This document shows, in pieces, positions 11,565-24,444 of a stretch of 60,000 bases of DNA; the stretch's first letter is position 1; each line of letters begins with the position of its first letter. The position numbers and the translations under genes are program-made. The stretch is taken from positions 126,001 to 186,000 of the forward strand of contig JAQGDQ010000175.1 of assembly GCA_030141605.1 (NCBI GenBank), read 5' to 3'. The stretch comes from Tubiluchus corallicola (Eukaryota > Priapulida > Priapulimorpha > Priapulimorphida > Tubiluchidae). The notes below the pieces were generated by a model that was not told the DNA's origin, did no database searches, and saw only the letters and a program-made list of their open reading frames with translations.

Positions 11565-14500
11565 AATACGTTTCTGATTCAAGTGAGAGCTGTCATGATA
11601 TGCAGATAACAAAAAATGTCACAAGAGGTAGACTAAAAGTGTGCAATGGAATTAAAATTAAACATTTGTCATGAACCCTGTCCAATTACATTTGAATCCC
11701 GATAATATAATTCAACTTTTAATGAAAGCTGAACCACCTGTGGTTAATGCAAAACTAACAAATGCATGATCTGCACAAGATGGTGTAAACTATCCAGATC
11801 TACTGTCAATGTTGTGTACTAGGCAATATCCAGATGTACTGTTATTTGCTCGCATTTAGACTATCGCATCAAATGGTACTATCTTGCTACATTTACATTT
11901 CTGCCTAGTACGTACTGAGCATGAATAAATCAAGTGCGAACTCAGAACATAGAACATGAATTCATTAAAATGACACGTTGGCTGGAGACATTGCTTGTTT
12001 CCACTTTTTGCTGCTATAATATTGTCATAACATGTTACTTCATGTACATGTATTATTACGTAGCAATTTCCACCACCAAACAGCTTCAATGCCTGTATAA
12101 TGTAGTAATTAGTCGTGTTCACAAGCATATGTTTGTCTAGTACTGAGCAACTCAAGACCACTGATGCTTATTACAATACATTCCCTACTTTGTTAAACAT
12201 GACTTATAAAATACATGTACTAATACGAGATGGGCTTGATATAAAAAATTATATTCTATAGAAATCGTATTGTCGGGATTCGAGTGTACCTACGTCAGTT
12301 TTTGGTTACCGTGACACCGAATAAGTAAAGTACTCCAAGAAAAAATAGCAAAATAAGCACTTTTGAATATCTGGCTAATTCATATTGGAATTTTGGTGGT
12401 ATTTAATTGAATTATTACTGAAATTCTTTGTCTTAGTTTTAAATTCTTTGATTTGCAATATTACTATTATTCAATCCTTTTCTTGTGAGTGTGGCTTTAT
12501 GAATTACTTTTCCATCTTGTGTGCGCTATGGTGGTTATTTGTACCAGACTCGTCTGTTCAACTTTCTTGGTTCTTTACTATTTTCTATCCATTTTTTTTA
12601 AATTCTAAGCTGCTTTGTTTCCATTCTGTTGCATTTAGTTGTAGTCTGCTCCTGTTATGATGACAGCATAATTGGAAAAAAATTGGTAGCCTGTGAGGCC
12701 ATCAGAACCACTTTTCTGCTGTCTTAAAAATATTAGCCATGTTTTAAGAACCTAATTACAATTAAAAATTAGCCTCTTGTGGTTTAAATTTAACTAACTA
12801 AAAACTATCCTCTCATGTGTAAATTTAAAAGATCAAAGATTTCAGTCAAACTACAGTTTTACCATTCATAATTGGTTACTATTGCAAATATGTGGCCGCA
12901 CCTGGGAAAAAGGTTACATTCGGCGCAACAAGTGTGTTTGATTCTTGGATAATATTATCGCCTGTCGACAAAAATTTGAAAAGCTTATTATACAAACACA
13001 TAAACTGGCAGGTAATGAGAAAATATACATCATTACTGCAATTAGGATTTCACTTGACCTAAATTAGGTACAGTTGTCTATATGAGCCAAAAGGCAGTAT
13101 TATTGCCTAGTTTATTCGAGTCTTGTGCCCAGGGATTATTTTTGATTATTGAACAGATTGACAAGAAATTACTGAACTAAAGTATGACTTACATGAATAA
13201 ACACACCAATAGAGATCTCTGTGCACACTAAGCTAATTTGACCAAGTGTGTCACTAGCAGAAATTCCTAATGACTTCTTTTCAACAGGAAGCACTTTGAT
13301 GCAATTTCCTTAGTAACCTTAATTGTTTGATGACACTAAATTTTCCAAGAATGAACTTTTGTTCTAAGCTAGAAGATATTTTTTCATCGTAAGTGGATCT
13401 TCTCTGTTGTAATCATTGTTTCATTCATAGTCATCAAATCATTTCATCACATTTATCAAGATTATCCTCCTCCTTTAACATTTAATGTTATTGCAGTGTC
13501 ACCAAGAATCTAATGATGTAAGCAAGACGTTAACATTCTATTACTTCCTGTTAGGCTTGTTATAGTTGAAGTGGTTTTTGTGTTATAATTTGACTGGTTT
13601 TTTTCTGTATTGGTGATTATTTTCTATTGGCGTTTTGTTTTGAAAACTGTCATAATAATATTAGTATGATGAATATATATATATATATAGTGTGAATTAC
13701 ACGATAGTTGTAAAATGTTCTGGAAGAGGTTTTGTAACACATACAAATATACTTAGAGCTGTAAATTGCCAGCTTACAATGAATTTCCTTTATAGCATTA
13801 AGGTGACATTTAATCATAATACATGTATTAAAATAAAGTCCTAAAATTTTTTACATGGTAAATGTGTTACTGATTAAGTTATTGCAGTTGAAGTGTTTGC
13901 TTGCCTGGATAACATTTTCATATCAAGCTAGTTTAAAACAAGACGCTATGCATAACTAAAATATGAAATATGTAATGAGTTCTCAACTAGACCTACTCGT
14001 ATGAACAGCAAGGGAAATAAAATTTCCCTAACAAAATATGAAATACTTTTAATTTTTAATCTACAGTATATTTGAAAATTCCTGTGTATTTTACTGCACT
14101 ATTTGCCCAATTTTTATTACTAAATGTACGTAAACGGGTGTTTGTAATTAGTGTCGTCACCTATGTCACAACATTACAAAAATTAATTCCATAGGGGAAT
14201 ACGTTACTTCATTTTTCAGTAGCTTTAGCCAAATCAACAGATAAAAATCACCAGATAGCAAAAAGCACATAGAAAATGCCTACTACTGGAAAATTTTTGC
14301 TCCATACTGTTGTCACCAATTGCACTACGCTTACTAGACGTAATGGCTTCTAAGCCAATGTTTGAACTCAAAAAACATTGTCAACTATTATAGGTAACCC
14401 ATGTTTTAGACCTTAAGGGGTAATAAAAATCGCATATGTTTTCGAAAAAATAAATTCTGTCTTCCGACACATTCTTTGACATTGGTGCCTTTGTTATTCG

Positions 14501-15973
14501 GTCATTACCGCATGAGATTCATTAAAGGCAAGCAGAATGTGCTCTGCATTTTTTCTTCAAGAGTGACTACAATTCTGATGCACACATACTGCACACTGAG
14601 TCATATGTAGGGCTACATGTAGATGTTTGTGGTGGAACTCAAACCTAGCTCATTACCAACGATAATCCATTCAGATGAGACATGAGGCAAAGCATTTAGA
14701 ACCACATTTGGTTACATATATTGATATATGCACCCAATTTTCTGGAAGTAACCTTGTCATTTGCTTAACTTTGTAGACACGCACATACTGAGATCAATCA
14801 GCTATTCCTTTCACTTTGAAAATACCTTCAATAATTATCAAGTTATTAACAAAGTAACAGTATTCTCATTTCTGAAACATATTAACAATTTAATAACATA
14901 AGAATATTGTAAACTTCATACAATGTTAACAAATAAATGCATTACACATGGCAGCTGAGAGAAGTTTCTTCTCTCATTATAATATCAATTACAATATTGA
15001 TTTTATACAATATTACATTACAGTATTAACCTGTGAGAGTCATACAATGCTTGGTGCCTCCTGTAACATGAATGCTAGGCATAACAGAGAAAAAAGGAAG
15101 CCAACACTTAAAAAAATACTTTTAATGGGATTGTGCAATGCGTACGTATTTGTTACATTATAATGGGAATTTGTTATTCCAGATTTAACATCTGTTTTAC
15201 CGTGTTTTTCTTGGAACATCAATAATTATCAATCTATTCTTTGATAATAACTTCATAACACACTTTATTTGTTTTCCTTTCTTATAAAACTGTTTGGTTA
15301 AATTCACGTTGTATCTTCTTTTCACCAAATACGAATGAGGAGAACATGTCACCATTTTACAGCTGCCCAAACCATTACAGTTAAATCTTTTTATACTGCC
15401 TACTTTGAAACTGCAAAAAAAGTTGGTGTTAGGCAAGTTTGACATTATGAGGTGCATTAATATATTTGTTATATATGTGTTATATATTGTGTTAGATAAT
15501 ATATAACACTTGTGCAAATGATACTGCTTTCAGACCAATGATGTACATTGTGATAACTAAATGCTGCTCTGCACACTGATTTTGAGTGACTGTATCAGTT
15601 TTGAGGGTGTTAACACCTTAAATGCTCTTGTATGCTACAATATTTACATTTAGCATTCTCCATTTTGTAACACTGATGCCACATATTCTACATATCATAT
15701 TGATGTTACAGTCAAGAAAACATATTCAGGTATGAATCTTTTTTGCTAATTTACACAAACAGTGGACTTAATCATTAACTTTTTCAAGGACTGTAATTAA
15801 TCTCACGAAAGTCAGTTGACGTAAAAACTTTCATAGTAAAATCTTGACAAGGGACATGTGTAGTCATGTATACATCACCAATGAGCATTGGCAGTAGCAT
15901 TTACAATGACAACATGTGCACCCATTTCCCGCACTCTGCTACAATGCTAGCTGCATAGTGGAAAAGTAGGTTA
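11565..15973. other. PDCD4 3' UTR and intergenic DNA
   Basis: A candidate poly(A) signal AATAAA for PDCD4 lies at 11924-11929, with an ATTAAA nearer the stop. The rest is AT-rich DNA with a short (TA)n tract around 13674-13689. Reading frames here (e.g. 12385-12660 +, 15197-15517 -) have biased, low-complexity composition and no recognisable motif. I see no supportable gene or RNA. Confidence 0.5.
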
Positions 15974-18900
15974 CTATTTATGCTCAAATGGATTTGCTCC
16001 AAAAACTTCGTACAGTGGTTCAAACAATCCTCGTAGAATGTTATAAATCTGAAACATAATTATACATGAACAGCACGATTGCAATTAATGTAGAAAACTC
16101 AAAAAATACGTTGCCTTAGTTATTCTTGTTTGTCACATGACAGGAACGAATTGGCACTTTTACTAACAGTAATGTGAATCAACTTTTAATATGTAAACAA
16201 ATTGCAGAATTAGTCACGAAAGATTGCTCTCTAATTAGTTTTAAAACTGATTCTGTATAAATGAAAAAAATAAAGAAGCGTTAGAATCAACTCACTGTAC
16301 TTCTTTTAAGTTACGCTAGAACAAAAAAATAATCTAGTTAAAATTTGTGTGCACATTTGTTTACATATTTGTAAATAAAGTTTATATTTAAGATGAAATT
16401 ACCAAGATGGGGAGGGGCTGAGCCTAATCCTTGGAATACCTTAGCAGCTCTTTCAAATTGTAAATTATAAACTGCACGCTGATATAGGAAACTTGCCTCC
16501 ACATGTGACAGGTTGTTCACACATTATAACACAATGCAGCCCGGAGTCTCGGATTCAATGGCAAGACCTACTCACCGTATATGTTTTTAGCAGAAATGGA
16601 ATTTTTAGTTTTCAATTCGAATAGTATCGAATCTCAATTTTGAATCCGGATGAGTTGTGGTTTAGTAATAAAAATAATAATGTGTACAAAAAAACTCAAT
16701 TTAGTTGTGAGATGAAGATTGTGCGTGTAAAATGTGCTTTGTTCTCATCTACCTTTAATGTACATCTACTTTTGCAGCATCTACATGCACTATGATTTAC
16801 TTTCATCAGCATCTACAGCTACTTGCATAAGATCCTTCTCCTGCCAAGATCAACAAAAGTAGACCACTGATTGTGACAGCATAAGTGGCCAGTTCTTTTC
16901 CATGGGCAGTAACAGCCTATGTTGCTATTATATATCTGTATAAAGATTACTAGCCAAACATTAATTTATTATCACATGTATTGCATAGTTAGCAAATTCT
17001 GCTTTATCATTAAAGTTTCCTGGGAATAAATTTCAGTGCCATTTAACACTATTAGAGTCAGCTTAGTGGCTATCTAGGCCTAACAACCTTACTGAACGAG
17101 CAATTGGCCTAAAAACGTCAAATAAACAGAATCTAAAACATGCACGACATATGAGTAAACAGTTTGACAATTTTTCCCTTTTAATAATTATTGCAACAAC
17201 ATTTTATTAAAGAGTTAGCTGTTTTCTTTTTTAACCAACTGTTTTCCTCAAAGTGCCTTGTGTTAAATATTACATCCAGTATGCATCCACCTTGCGATTC
17301 CGTCAGTTATGTTTTGGACATTGTGTTTGTCATCTTCCACTCCATGACGTCAATAAAAATATTATAATTTTAAATATTATCAACAATTTTTCCGAGCTGC
17401 TGTAAAAGTTTTTGTCACTGTTGGCTTTTGCATATTGTCGTTATATTTTCAAATTTTCGCTCATTTCATTTCGTTCGCGGATTATTACAAATGACTGATA
17501 TTTCCTTTGTTCCGTTCATGTATTGTGAACTAAGCAATGGGCGAAATGCCACTTATTTTCCATCCTGGCAACTATAAAAATGGCTATATAAAATGGTTCC
17601 TATTGATTCAGTAGCTGGTTAGGCAGATGTCGTTAGCACCCAAGCACCTGTTCCAAAGTAGCACTAGCATGAAGGATTCAGGAGGACTGGCAATGAATTT
17701 CTACATTACATTACGTTTGGTATTACTAGTATACCTGCAACGTCTGAGCAATAGTCAGCATTGATCCCTTGACCTCCATACTAGGATGGGAAGACCAACC
17801 TGAGGATCTACCAATCTGGCTCCTGTTGGCATGACTCAGCCATGTTGCAATACAATCACATTTTATAATTATAAGAACTATATGTCCTAACTTTTAACCG
17901 AAATCTCATGTATGAGGGCACCGCTACATCACAAAAGCCTTGTTAGATTTTTTTGTAGTACAAATGAGAAAAAGTCAGCCATTGTCACTTGCAGACTTGG
18001 ACTTACTCGAGTTGTGTGAAGTGCAGCAATGCGCACGATACATCCTTGCATTGTTTCCAAATTTTCAAACAGAAGAGGACTTGCACTCATCAGAAGAGAT
18101 GGATCTGGCTGATAATCTAAACACCCAAAAAAGCAAAAACTTAGGATAGTTGCATTGAGAGTAAAAAATAATGTTATCACTATTTGACTAACACTATCTT
18201 GTGCCTGAACAGCTGTTCAACATATAGCATACGGACTAGTTATACTAATATACATATGCATACTGGGCATACGTTACTGTGAATGCATTACATTTCGTAG
18301 TGGATCTGAATTCAAATGGAAAAATGAAATATATGAAGTCACAATTACTTACACTAAATATCACAACGAATTTACTCTAAAGTTTTTGCAGTAAATTAAA
18401 CATGACAATTGCAATTTTGTCAACAAATTATCATAACAGAAGTCCAAGCGATATGTTGAGTGTGTTTGGGTAATGATTTCTAGTCTCTAATGTGACACAA
18501 CTACACTATCTGTATTTTTTATCTACCAACTATTATCACACTGAAAAACTCTGAAAAGCTTGCACACTGATAATTGTTGGTTGAAAGCTTCATTTTTCGA
18601 TCCTAATGATTGTATTTTTGAGCTCATGTCCCAAAATCACAACGTTTTACATCTGCACGACTTCTCTAAAGTTTATTTCACACAATTTTTTGTTGATTCA
18701 CTAAAATACCAGGAACTTAATTTTCAGGTACAGTCTGCTACCTGTGCTCAATGACGACAATGCAATGCACAACCATAAATTACAACAAATCAAACTTACT
18801 ATGCAGTTTTGTTTGACTAACATCCTTTAAAATTTTCTGCCAGAAACTTTCCAGCTTCGGGCCAATGAAAACACAGAATGCAACAGCCTAAAAACAATCA

Positions 18901-21900
18901 AACGCCATTATTAAGAAGAGCAGTTTCTTTCATTCTTATTTCCATTATACCATACCATGTCTTTATATTTCCCATCTTGTAAAATGATAATAGCTACTAA
19001 AAATGCATGACTGAAAATCCAATAACTTTATTATAACAAAATGCTTCTTTTTATTTCATTTTTGTGTACATCAGGATTTTTTTAATTACCATGTGCACTG
19101 ACAACATAATAATGAACAAAATGGATTTTATTCACATATCATTTGTAGACTGCAAAACGTATTTTTCGACTTTCTCGCCCGAAACCAAGATGGTACAAGT
19201 TTGCATATGAATGCTAAACAGTGCAGGTAGTTTCCCTTTATATGCCACTTGGTGAATCGAGTATGAAAAATAAACTACTGAGAACATAATAGATCGATGC
19301 ATGAATTGTGAAACACGCTGCAGATAGAAGAAATTAATCAGTATCTATATGCCATGGTAAAGCCATAAACCAGACGAAATATAGTAGGTAGACTATAAAT
19401 TTGGATACAAAATGAATGCTAATTAACAGTTTTAACAAAAGCTACAAGCCATAATAGATATTTGAAGCAGTTGCATCCAAATGTCACTATAACCAATGTA
19501 TGACAACTGTAACAAAGTTCAACTAAGACTCAGTAAATTGTAATGTTAATGCCATTGCTTTATCCAACAAATGCATACATTATAAAATATCTACATATAA
19601 ATCTATGATTGATTACAAACAATGGAATCAAAAAATAAATTACTTGGTACTTGCCCATACTATCAGATAAGCTTATAGTTTCTGTATCACTTAAACTGAT
19701 AGCGTCACTAACAACTAGGTTTCCCTTCCAGTAAATTTTATTCAAACTCTTTAAGCTGCAAAAGACAAGAAAACAAATATCTATAAGCGATACTTTGTTG
19801 AAAATGTTGAAGTGTTAGAACTAAATGCATAAATCACAAACTACCCACTTAATCTGCACTAACAATTTGTGATTTAAATTAAATTACACTCACTTGCAGT
19901 ATCTAGTGTAGCAAAATGCTTAAAATCATTTTTAGAAGTTATCATACCAGCGAAATTTCCAGCACTCTCCTCGAGCAACACGGCCAGCTGTTAACCAATC
20001 AACCATTATAAGATTAGCAAACTCCGAAAGATAAACTACCTAAAAATAGAACTGGTTAGGTGTGTGTGAAAGGGATTTGACAGTGGCCTTCTAGAAAATT
20101 GTCATATTTCAACCACAATTAATTTTACCTGCTGCTGAACATAAAGAGAATTCTCATAGCACACAACTGGATCAGGTAGTAAGGACAGCAAAGAATAATT
20201 GCCAACTGAGTAGTTAAAGAACTGGCGAGACTCAATGCCATCATCACAATTATAAACCTGTCAAAAACAAAAAATATTATGAAATAATTACAACGTCCAA
20301 ATAAAATGAGAGGTTTGTCTGCACCCTGATTCATCTCTGCATTGTGTAAAAACTCTATCTTAATTTAAATTAGTTAATTTGTTGGCTGAAAACAGAATGC
20401 AGAGATACTATTTTCAAGTTATGCAATCACATATTTCAACGAAATGTTTGAAATAAAAACTATTTATTACAACACCATCATACAACACAAAAAGGTTGCC
20501 TTTTATAGTTTTATCATTTCTTACACTAAGATGACCATATGCGTGCTCATCAAATTTTATACCATTCATGGTTGCTTTATCACTTTACTGAGATCAAAAT
20601 CTCTGTTACAGTATATCTTACACCGAGATCGTCTTTTAAGGCACCACCACTTCTTACACTAAGATTAACATCTGTGCTTCATCAAATTTTTACGCTATGA
20701 TCACCATTCAAAGCTTTTATCACTTCATATATCACCATCCCAGGCATCACAATTTAAACTGAATTAGAAACATGAAAATTTTAAAAAACTATCAGAAAAA
20801 AAATACAAACACTTCAACAAATTCGTGGTTACCTTTGTTGATGACTGCGAGGTGACTAAAACACAACAGTTCTCTGTCAGTTCCACAGTAACCTTTACCT
20901 CATCACCCTGTACCAATCCTCCACCATACGTGATAAAATACACCCATTTACAGTTACTCTGACTTGCATGCAATGGAACTATTATCTTCAACTTGCAAAA
21001 AAAACAAAAGAAAATAAAAACAAACAATATTAGAAATTTTTTATTGATTAATGAATTAAAAAACAACAATTCAGGAGATTTATATGGCACACCTTTGATA
21101 TTAGTGGACTGTCAGTGGTTTAATATAAAAATGAAACTGCTCAATAAAAGTGCAAATATTTGTAGACATGCATTCATACATGTTATATTCAAAGTGAAAA
21201 ATAGAATACTCCAATAAATGGTAAATATAGACATTCCTCGCTAAATGATCTTATTTGCTGCTGCTAGTTGTTGCGAATCGCTTTAGAAGAAGTCTTAAAA
21301 TCTTACAACTGAAAACAGACTTCGCTTGAGGTGGTTAATTCCACAAGAACATGCATTTTTTGGGCCACTCTGGGTAAGAGTTATGCACAATAAGAAGGTG
21401 AAGATATGAGTACATATCCAGAAATAAAATTTATACAACTACTTAGCCTGTGATAGAAAGATATCTGTTGATTGAGCAAGATTGTAATTTTCAATGAAAG
21501 AATTTTTTGATAGAGAATTCCACAGAAAAGAGGCCTAAGGGAAGAAACTCCAGAGTAAGTCTATGAGAAGCAACAGAAAAGCATGTACTGTTGAAACAAG
21601 CTATCGAAAGTTCAGAAACAATCCTCGGAATTAACAATATAAGGGGCTTAAAGTAACAACTGGCCTTCGATAAGCAAGGGACTGTAGGGTTGACCCCTGA
21701 CACCATAACCAGACTGATAATATGCTTTTATCATCCCATGTTTATATATCTATAATATATAAGCAATTTTGTATATGCATATTTTTGCCAGACACTCTCA
21801 ATTGATTTCCTATACATTCTAATACTTCTTCAGCCATCTTCGTGATAATGTGCCAACTTGATATTATTAAGTGAAGCAACTAACACATGACGGGGCCCTC

Positions 21901-23804
21901 AGCTTTGTGAATGTTGTACCAGCACAAAAACTTCATTCAGTGCACAAATTATTTACAGTCGTACAGTACTAAAAAAAGGGAAGGGGCGTCTGCAGTGGAA
22001 TACCCTAATCCAGGCTATATGCACTCCTGAACAAGTCTAGAGTGCCAAACTGGAATGTGATGATTAGGGTAGGTCATTTCATTCCCTGGCAGTGGAAGGA
22101 AACAATGACTAGAAGTGATATTCACAAGAGGAACATAAAAGGTAATAACTTGTATTTTTAGGCAAGTCAAGTGAATTTTCTGTATACGACGGATATTGTG
22201 AAGATTTGGCTGGAGAGGCATACAGGGTGGTCCCCTTTACACCAGCTTTCATGGCAAATTGGGCCCGTTATTAGGCAGATACCTTAAGCCGTAACTGTTT
22301 GTAATACATGCTGTAAGTTCTAAAGTTGTACAATTTAAATTTCTTTAAATTGGATACCATGTCTTGTTCTCCTGTTGTGGAAATCGCTGGCATCTATTAG
22401 AATTAAATAGAACATTGTAGAATAATCGTCTCACATTGTAGAATGTTCTAGAAAGAAGCTTCTAGAAACTTCTTTGGCACGCTATATAAGGCGAAGCTGG
22501 CCGCTGACGCACACACACAGATTAACACGGACGCACACTTACACATTCTCTTGTATACTTGTATTTTCAGATACACTTAAACGTTTTCCAGATATTCACG
22601 TTTACTGTAAACATTTCGCGTTCCTTCATACTTTTGCATTGTAGAATTCTTGCTTAATAAACTAGTTTAATTTGATGAAGTGTTTTCTGGTTTTCTCTAA
22701 AAGCCTTCCGAGAGAAAAATTAGATGACAGCATCTCCTTAACATCTTCTTCATCCTTTTACACAGAAACTTAATTTTATAAGGTCAACCTGTGCCAGTGC
22801 TGTTCAATACCCAAAATTTCCTAGATGCATCCTGAATAATTTTTTGCCATGTTCCAAACCTAGATGTTTCATTCTAACAGGCAATTGGAATACTATTGTA
22901 CCTGGCAACCACAAAATTGCCAACCTGGACAGAACTCATAGAAATGCTTTTGGTACCTTTTCTAACATTTTCTAACTGATAGTGGCACTTTATTTACTAT
23001 TGGTGTACATAGACATAGACATTTTATTTTTCTCCAATTTGTGTCACAAATTTCCGTTTTACAAAAAAATAACATTGTCTGCGGAGATGGGGCGAGGAAA
23101 GACCGTAGGTCATCTACTCACTCACCACTCACTGCGGATACAGGTGTAGTTTTCCTATTTTTTTTTATTTTTAGAAATAGAAATGCTAGTAATGCTCCAG
23201 CTTTTTTCGTTTTCAGATTGAAGTCGTCCTAAAAATCCGTTTGATATTAGCACTTCACTGGAACTCAGCTAGGATCATATAGCTTAGAGCTTAAATTAAG
23301 TAGAATTTTACAGCATAGCAGATAGTATTTGCTACGAGATCCCACTTCTAGCTCACTTTCCCCCAGGTGGTCCTTTTTCCCCCACTTTACCCTAATTCTT
23401 TTAAAAACGCTTGTATGGTGATAGTTTTCACAATATTCAGATTCTTATGTAAGCATTGTTTTAGTAACCATGCACAACACACGTTCAAATTTCCTTCTAA
23501 ATCATACTCTATTCTCTAGCTACCGCCTACCGGTAGTTTAAAAACTTATAGTATAGACTTAAACATTCTACGGGTACAGGAAACCGTGCGATTTCCCACG
23601 AAGAAAACTGTGCCGCAATGCAGTTAACATAGACAACCTTAATACAAGCGTAATAAATACCACTATACATACAGGGTACACATACTGAATATCGGTAACA
23701 TCAGCCGTGTCGAAAGCCAATTGTTTGTACTCATCTTTGTGATTTCGAAAGCTATTCCGCGAATTTACTACAATCTTTCCAACTGCAACAGAGCGAACTT
23801 TCAT
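15974..23804 (-). CDS. ureD: Urease accessory protein UreD (UreH), eight exons
   Basis: UreD helps UreF and UreG load nickel into apo-urease. Exons in gene order: 23804-23673, 20991-20833, 20257-20129, 20039-19948, 19755-19644, 18887-18800, 18116-18007 and 16048-15974 (stop TAG). Phases agree at all seven GT-AG junctions and give about 298 residues, normal for UreD. Conserved blocks appear in order: YPLKIIVP (across exons 1-2), VYFITYGGGLVQGD, VLVTSQSSTKVY (across exons 2-3), LLPDPVVCYE, MVDWLTAGRVARGE, FIGPKLE, CIVRIAALHTTR, and a final ALF-like helix YNILRGLFEPLYEVFG. The start is the ATG at 23804; an in-frame TTG just upstream is not needed. The many introns argue against bacterial contamination. 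Urease itself and UreF/UreG are not in the window. Exon boundaries are inferred; identity is secure. Confidence 0.94.
20517..20727. repeat. Diverged direct duplication, two ~70-bp copies
   Basis: TTCTTACACTAAGATGACCA at about 20517 and TTCTTACACTAAGATTAACA at about 20651 start two related stretches. Both continue through CATCAAATTTT, ATTCA and CTTTATCACTT. The copies are ~134 bp apart inside the UreD intron between exons 2 and 3. Confidence 0.55.
22373..22732 (+). mobile_element. Solo LTR of an LTR retrotransposon, with heat-shock elements
   Basis: A 360-bp segment starts TGTTGTGG and ends GATGACAGCA (TG...CA). It is flanked on both sides by the 5-bp direct repeat TCTCC (22368-22372 and 22733-22737), the mark of integrase-mediated insertion. 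Inside, in LTR order, are a promoter region with heat-shock-type pentamers at 22441-22472, a TATA box TATATAA at 22483-22489, and a poly(A) signal AATAAA at 22656-22661 (U3-R-U5 layout). No partner LTR or internal gag-pol is present, so it is a solo LTR left by recombination. It lies in UreD intron 1, antisense to UreD. The family (Ty3/gypsy, BEL or copia) cannot be decided from the LTR alone. Confidence 0.85.
22441..22472 (+). promoter_or_regulatory. Heat-shock element array in the LTR promoter
   Basis: Alternating GAA and TTC pentamer cores appear at 5-bp spacing: GAA 22441, TTC 22446, GAA 22451, then GAA 22455, TTC 22460, GAA 22465, TTC 22470. That is one three-unit and one four-unit array, only 10 bp upstream of a TATA box (22483). 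Three or more alternating units in phase is the consensus for HSF1 trimer binding. The motif is seen directly; HSF binding is inferred. Confidence 0.75.
23005..23120 (-). repeat. Dispersed repeat, copy 1 (LINE/SINE 3' end)
   Basis: Read on -, this carries TAGATGACCTACGGTCTTTC near its start, TTGGAGAAAAATAAAATG, then the tail TCTATGTCTATG. A second copy at 54554-54676 shares the same blocks in the same order and strand. A shared 3' segment ending in a short tandem tail fits the 3' end of a CR1/L2-type LINE or a derived SINE. It lies in UreD intron 1. Confidence 0.6.
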
Positions 23805-24369
23805 GCTTTCCAAAGACGAGCAATTTTGCTAATAGGCAATAAATCTTTTTGTGGGACTGCTAAATGAAGTTACCAAAGCGTGACAGGGACAGGCGGGAGC
23901 CATTAGTGTCAAGCAACAAAGCGCAAATCTTGACAGTGTGATATCAATGTTCAATCGTATGTGCTCAATTTAATTTTTTGTTACTCGTTGATTTCAGTTT
24001 ACTTTATTTTTTGTATCAACGCAAAGTTAAAACAATTATGCCTAAATGCCTATTCCACGCGGTTATTCAAAAGAATGACATTCAAAAGACTGGCTTTCAA
24101 AAAATGATATTCAAAACACTGAGCTGCGTCCACATGATGAATTTTCGCTGACAGTTCTTTGTACATAACTATAAATTTTGTTGAACTGGTGTTCTCTAAC
24201 CTCTCTTTTATTTCTGAAAATAATAGCGTCAGAACGGTTTAAATGAAAACGAACTTTATTTTAACATGTGCTGCAAAGGGAAAGTGCAATCAAAGAAAAA
24301 AAACTTTGGCAAAGAAATGAAACAAAAAGTAGACAGACATGCAGATAGACAAAGAAAGAAATAGAGAGA

Positions 24370-24444
<75 letters not shown>

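Noticed and set aside
12385-12660. Hydrophobic 91-codon ORF on +
   Set aside because: T-rich composition gives a Phe/Leu-rich frame; no splice sites, homologue or motif.
15197-15517. 106-codon minus-strand ORF
   Set aside because: It lies beyond the UreD stop codon, with no recognisable motif and AT-biased codons; best read as chance.
20764-21090. Minus-strand ORF of 108 codons taken as a whole gene
   Set aside because: Only its middle (20991-20833) is coding, as UreD exon 2. Both ends of the ORF are intron sequence.
15974-23804. UreD as bacterial contamination or a recent bacterial transfer
   Set aside because: Seven GT-AG introns in consistent phase, AT-rich eukaryotic introns, and neighbouring animal genes.
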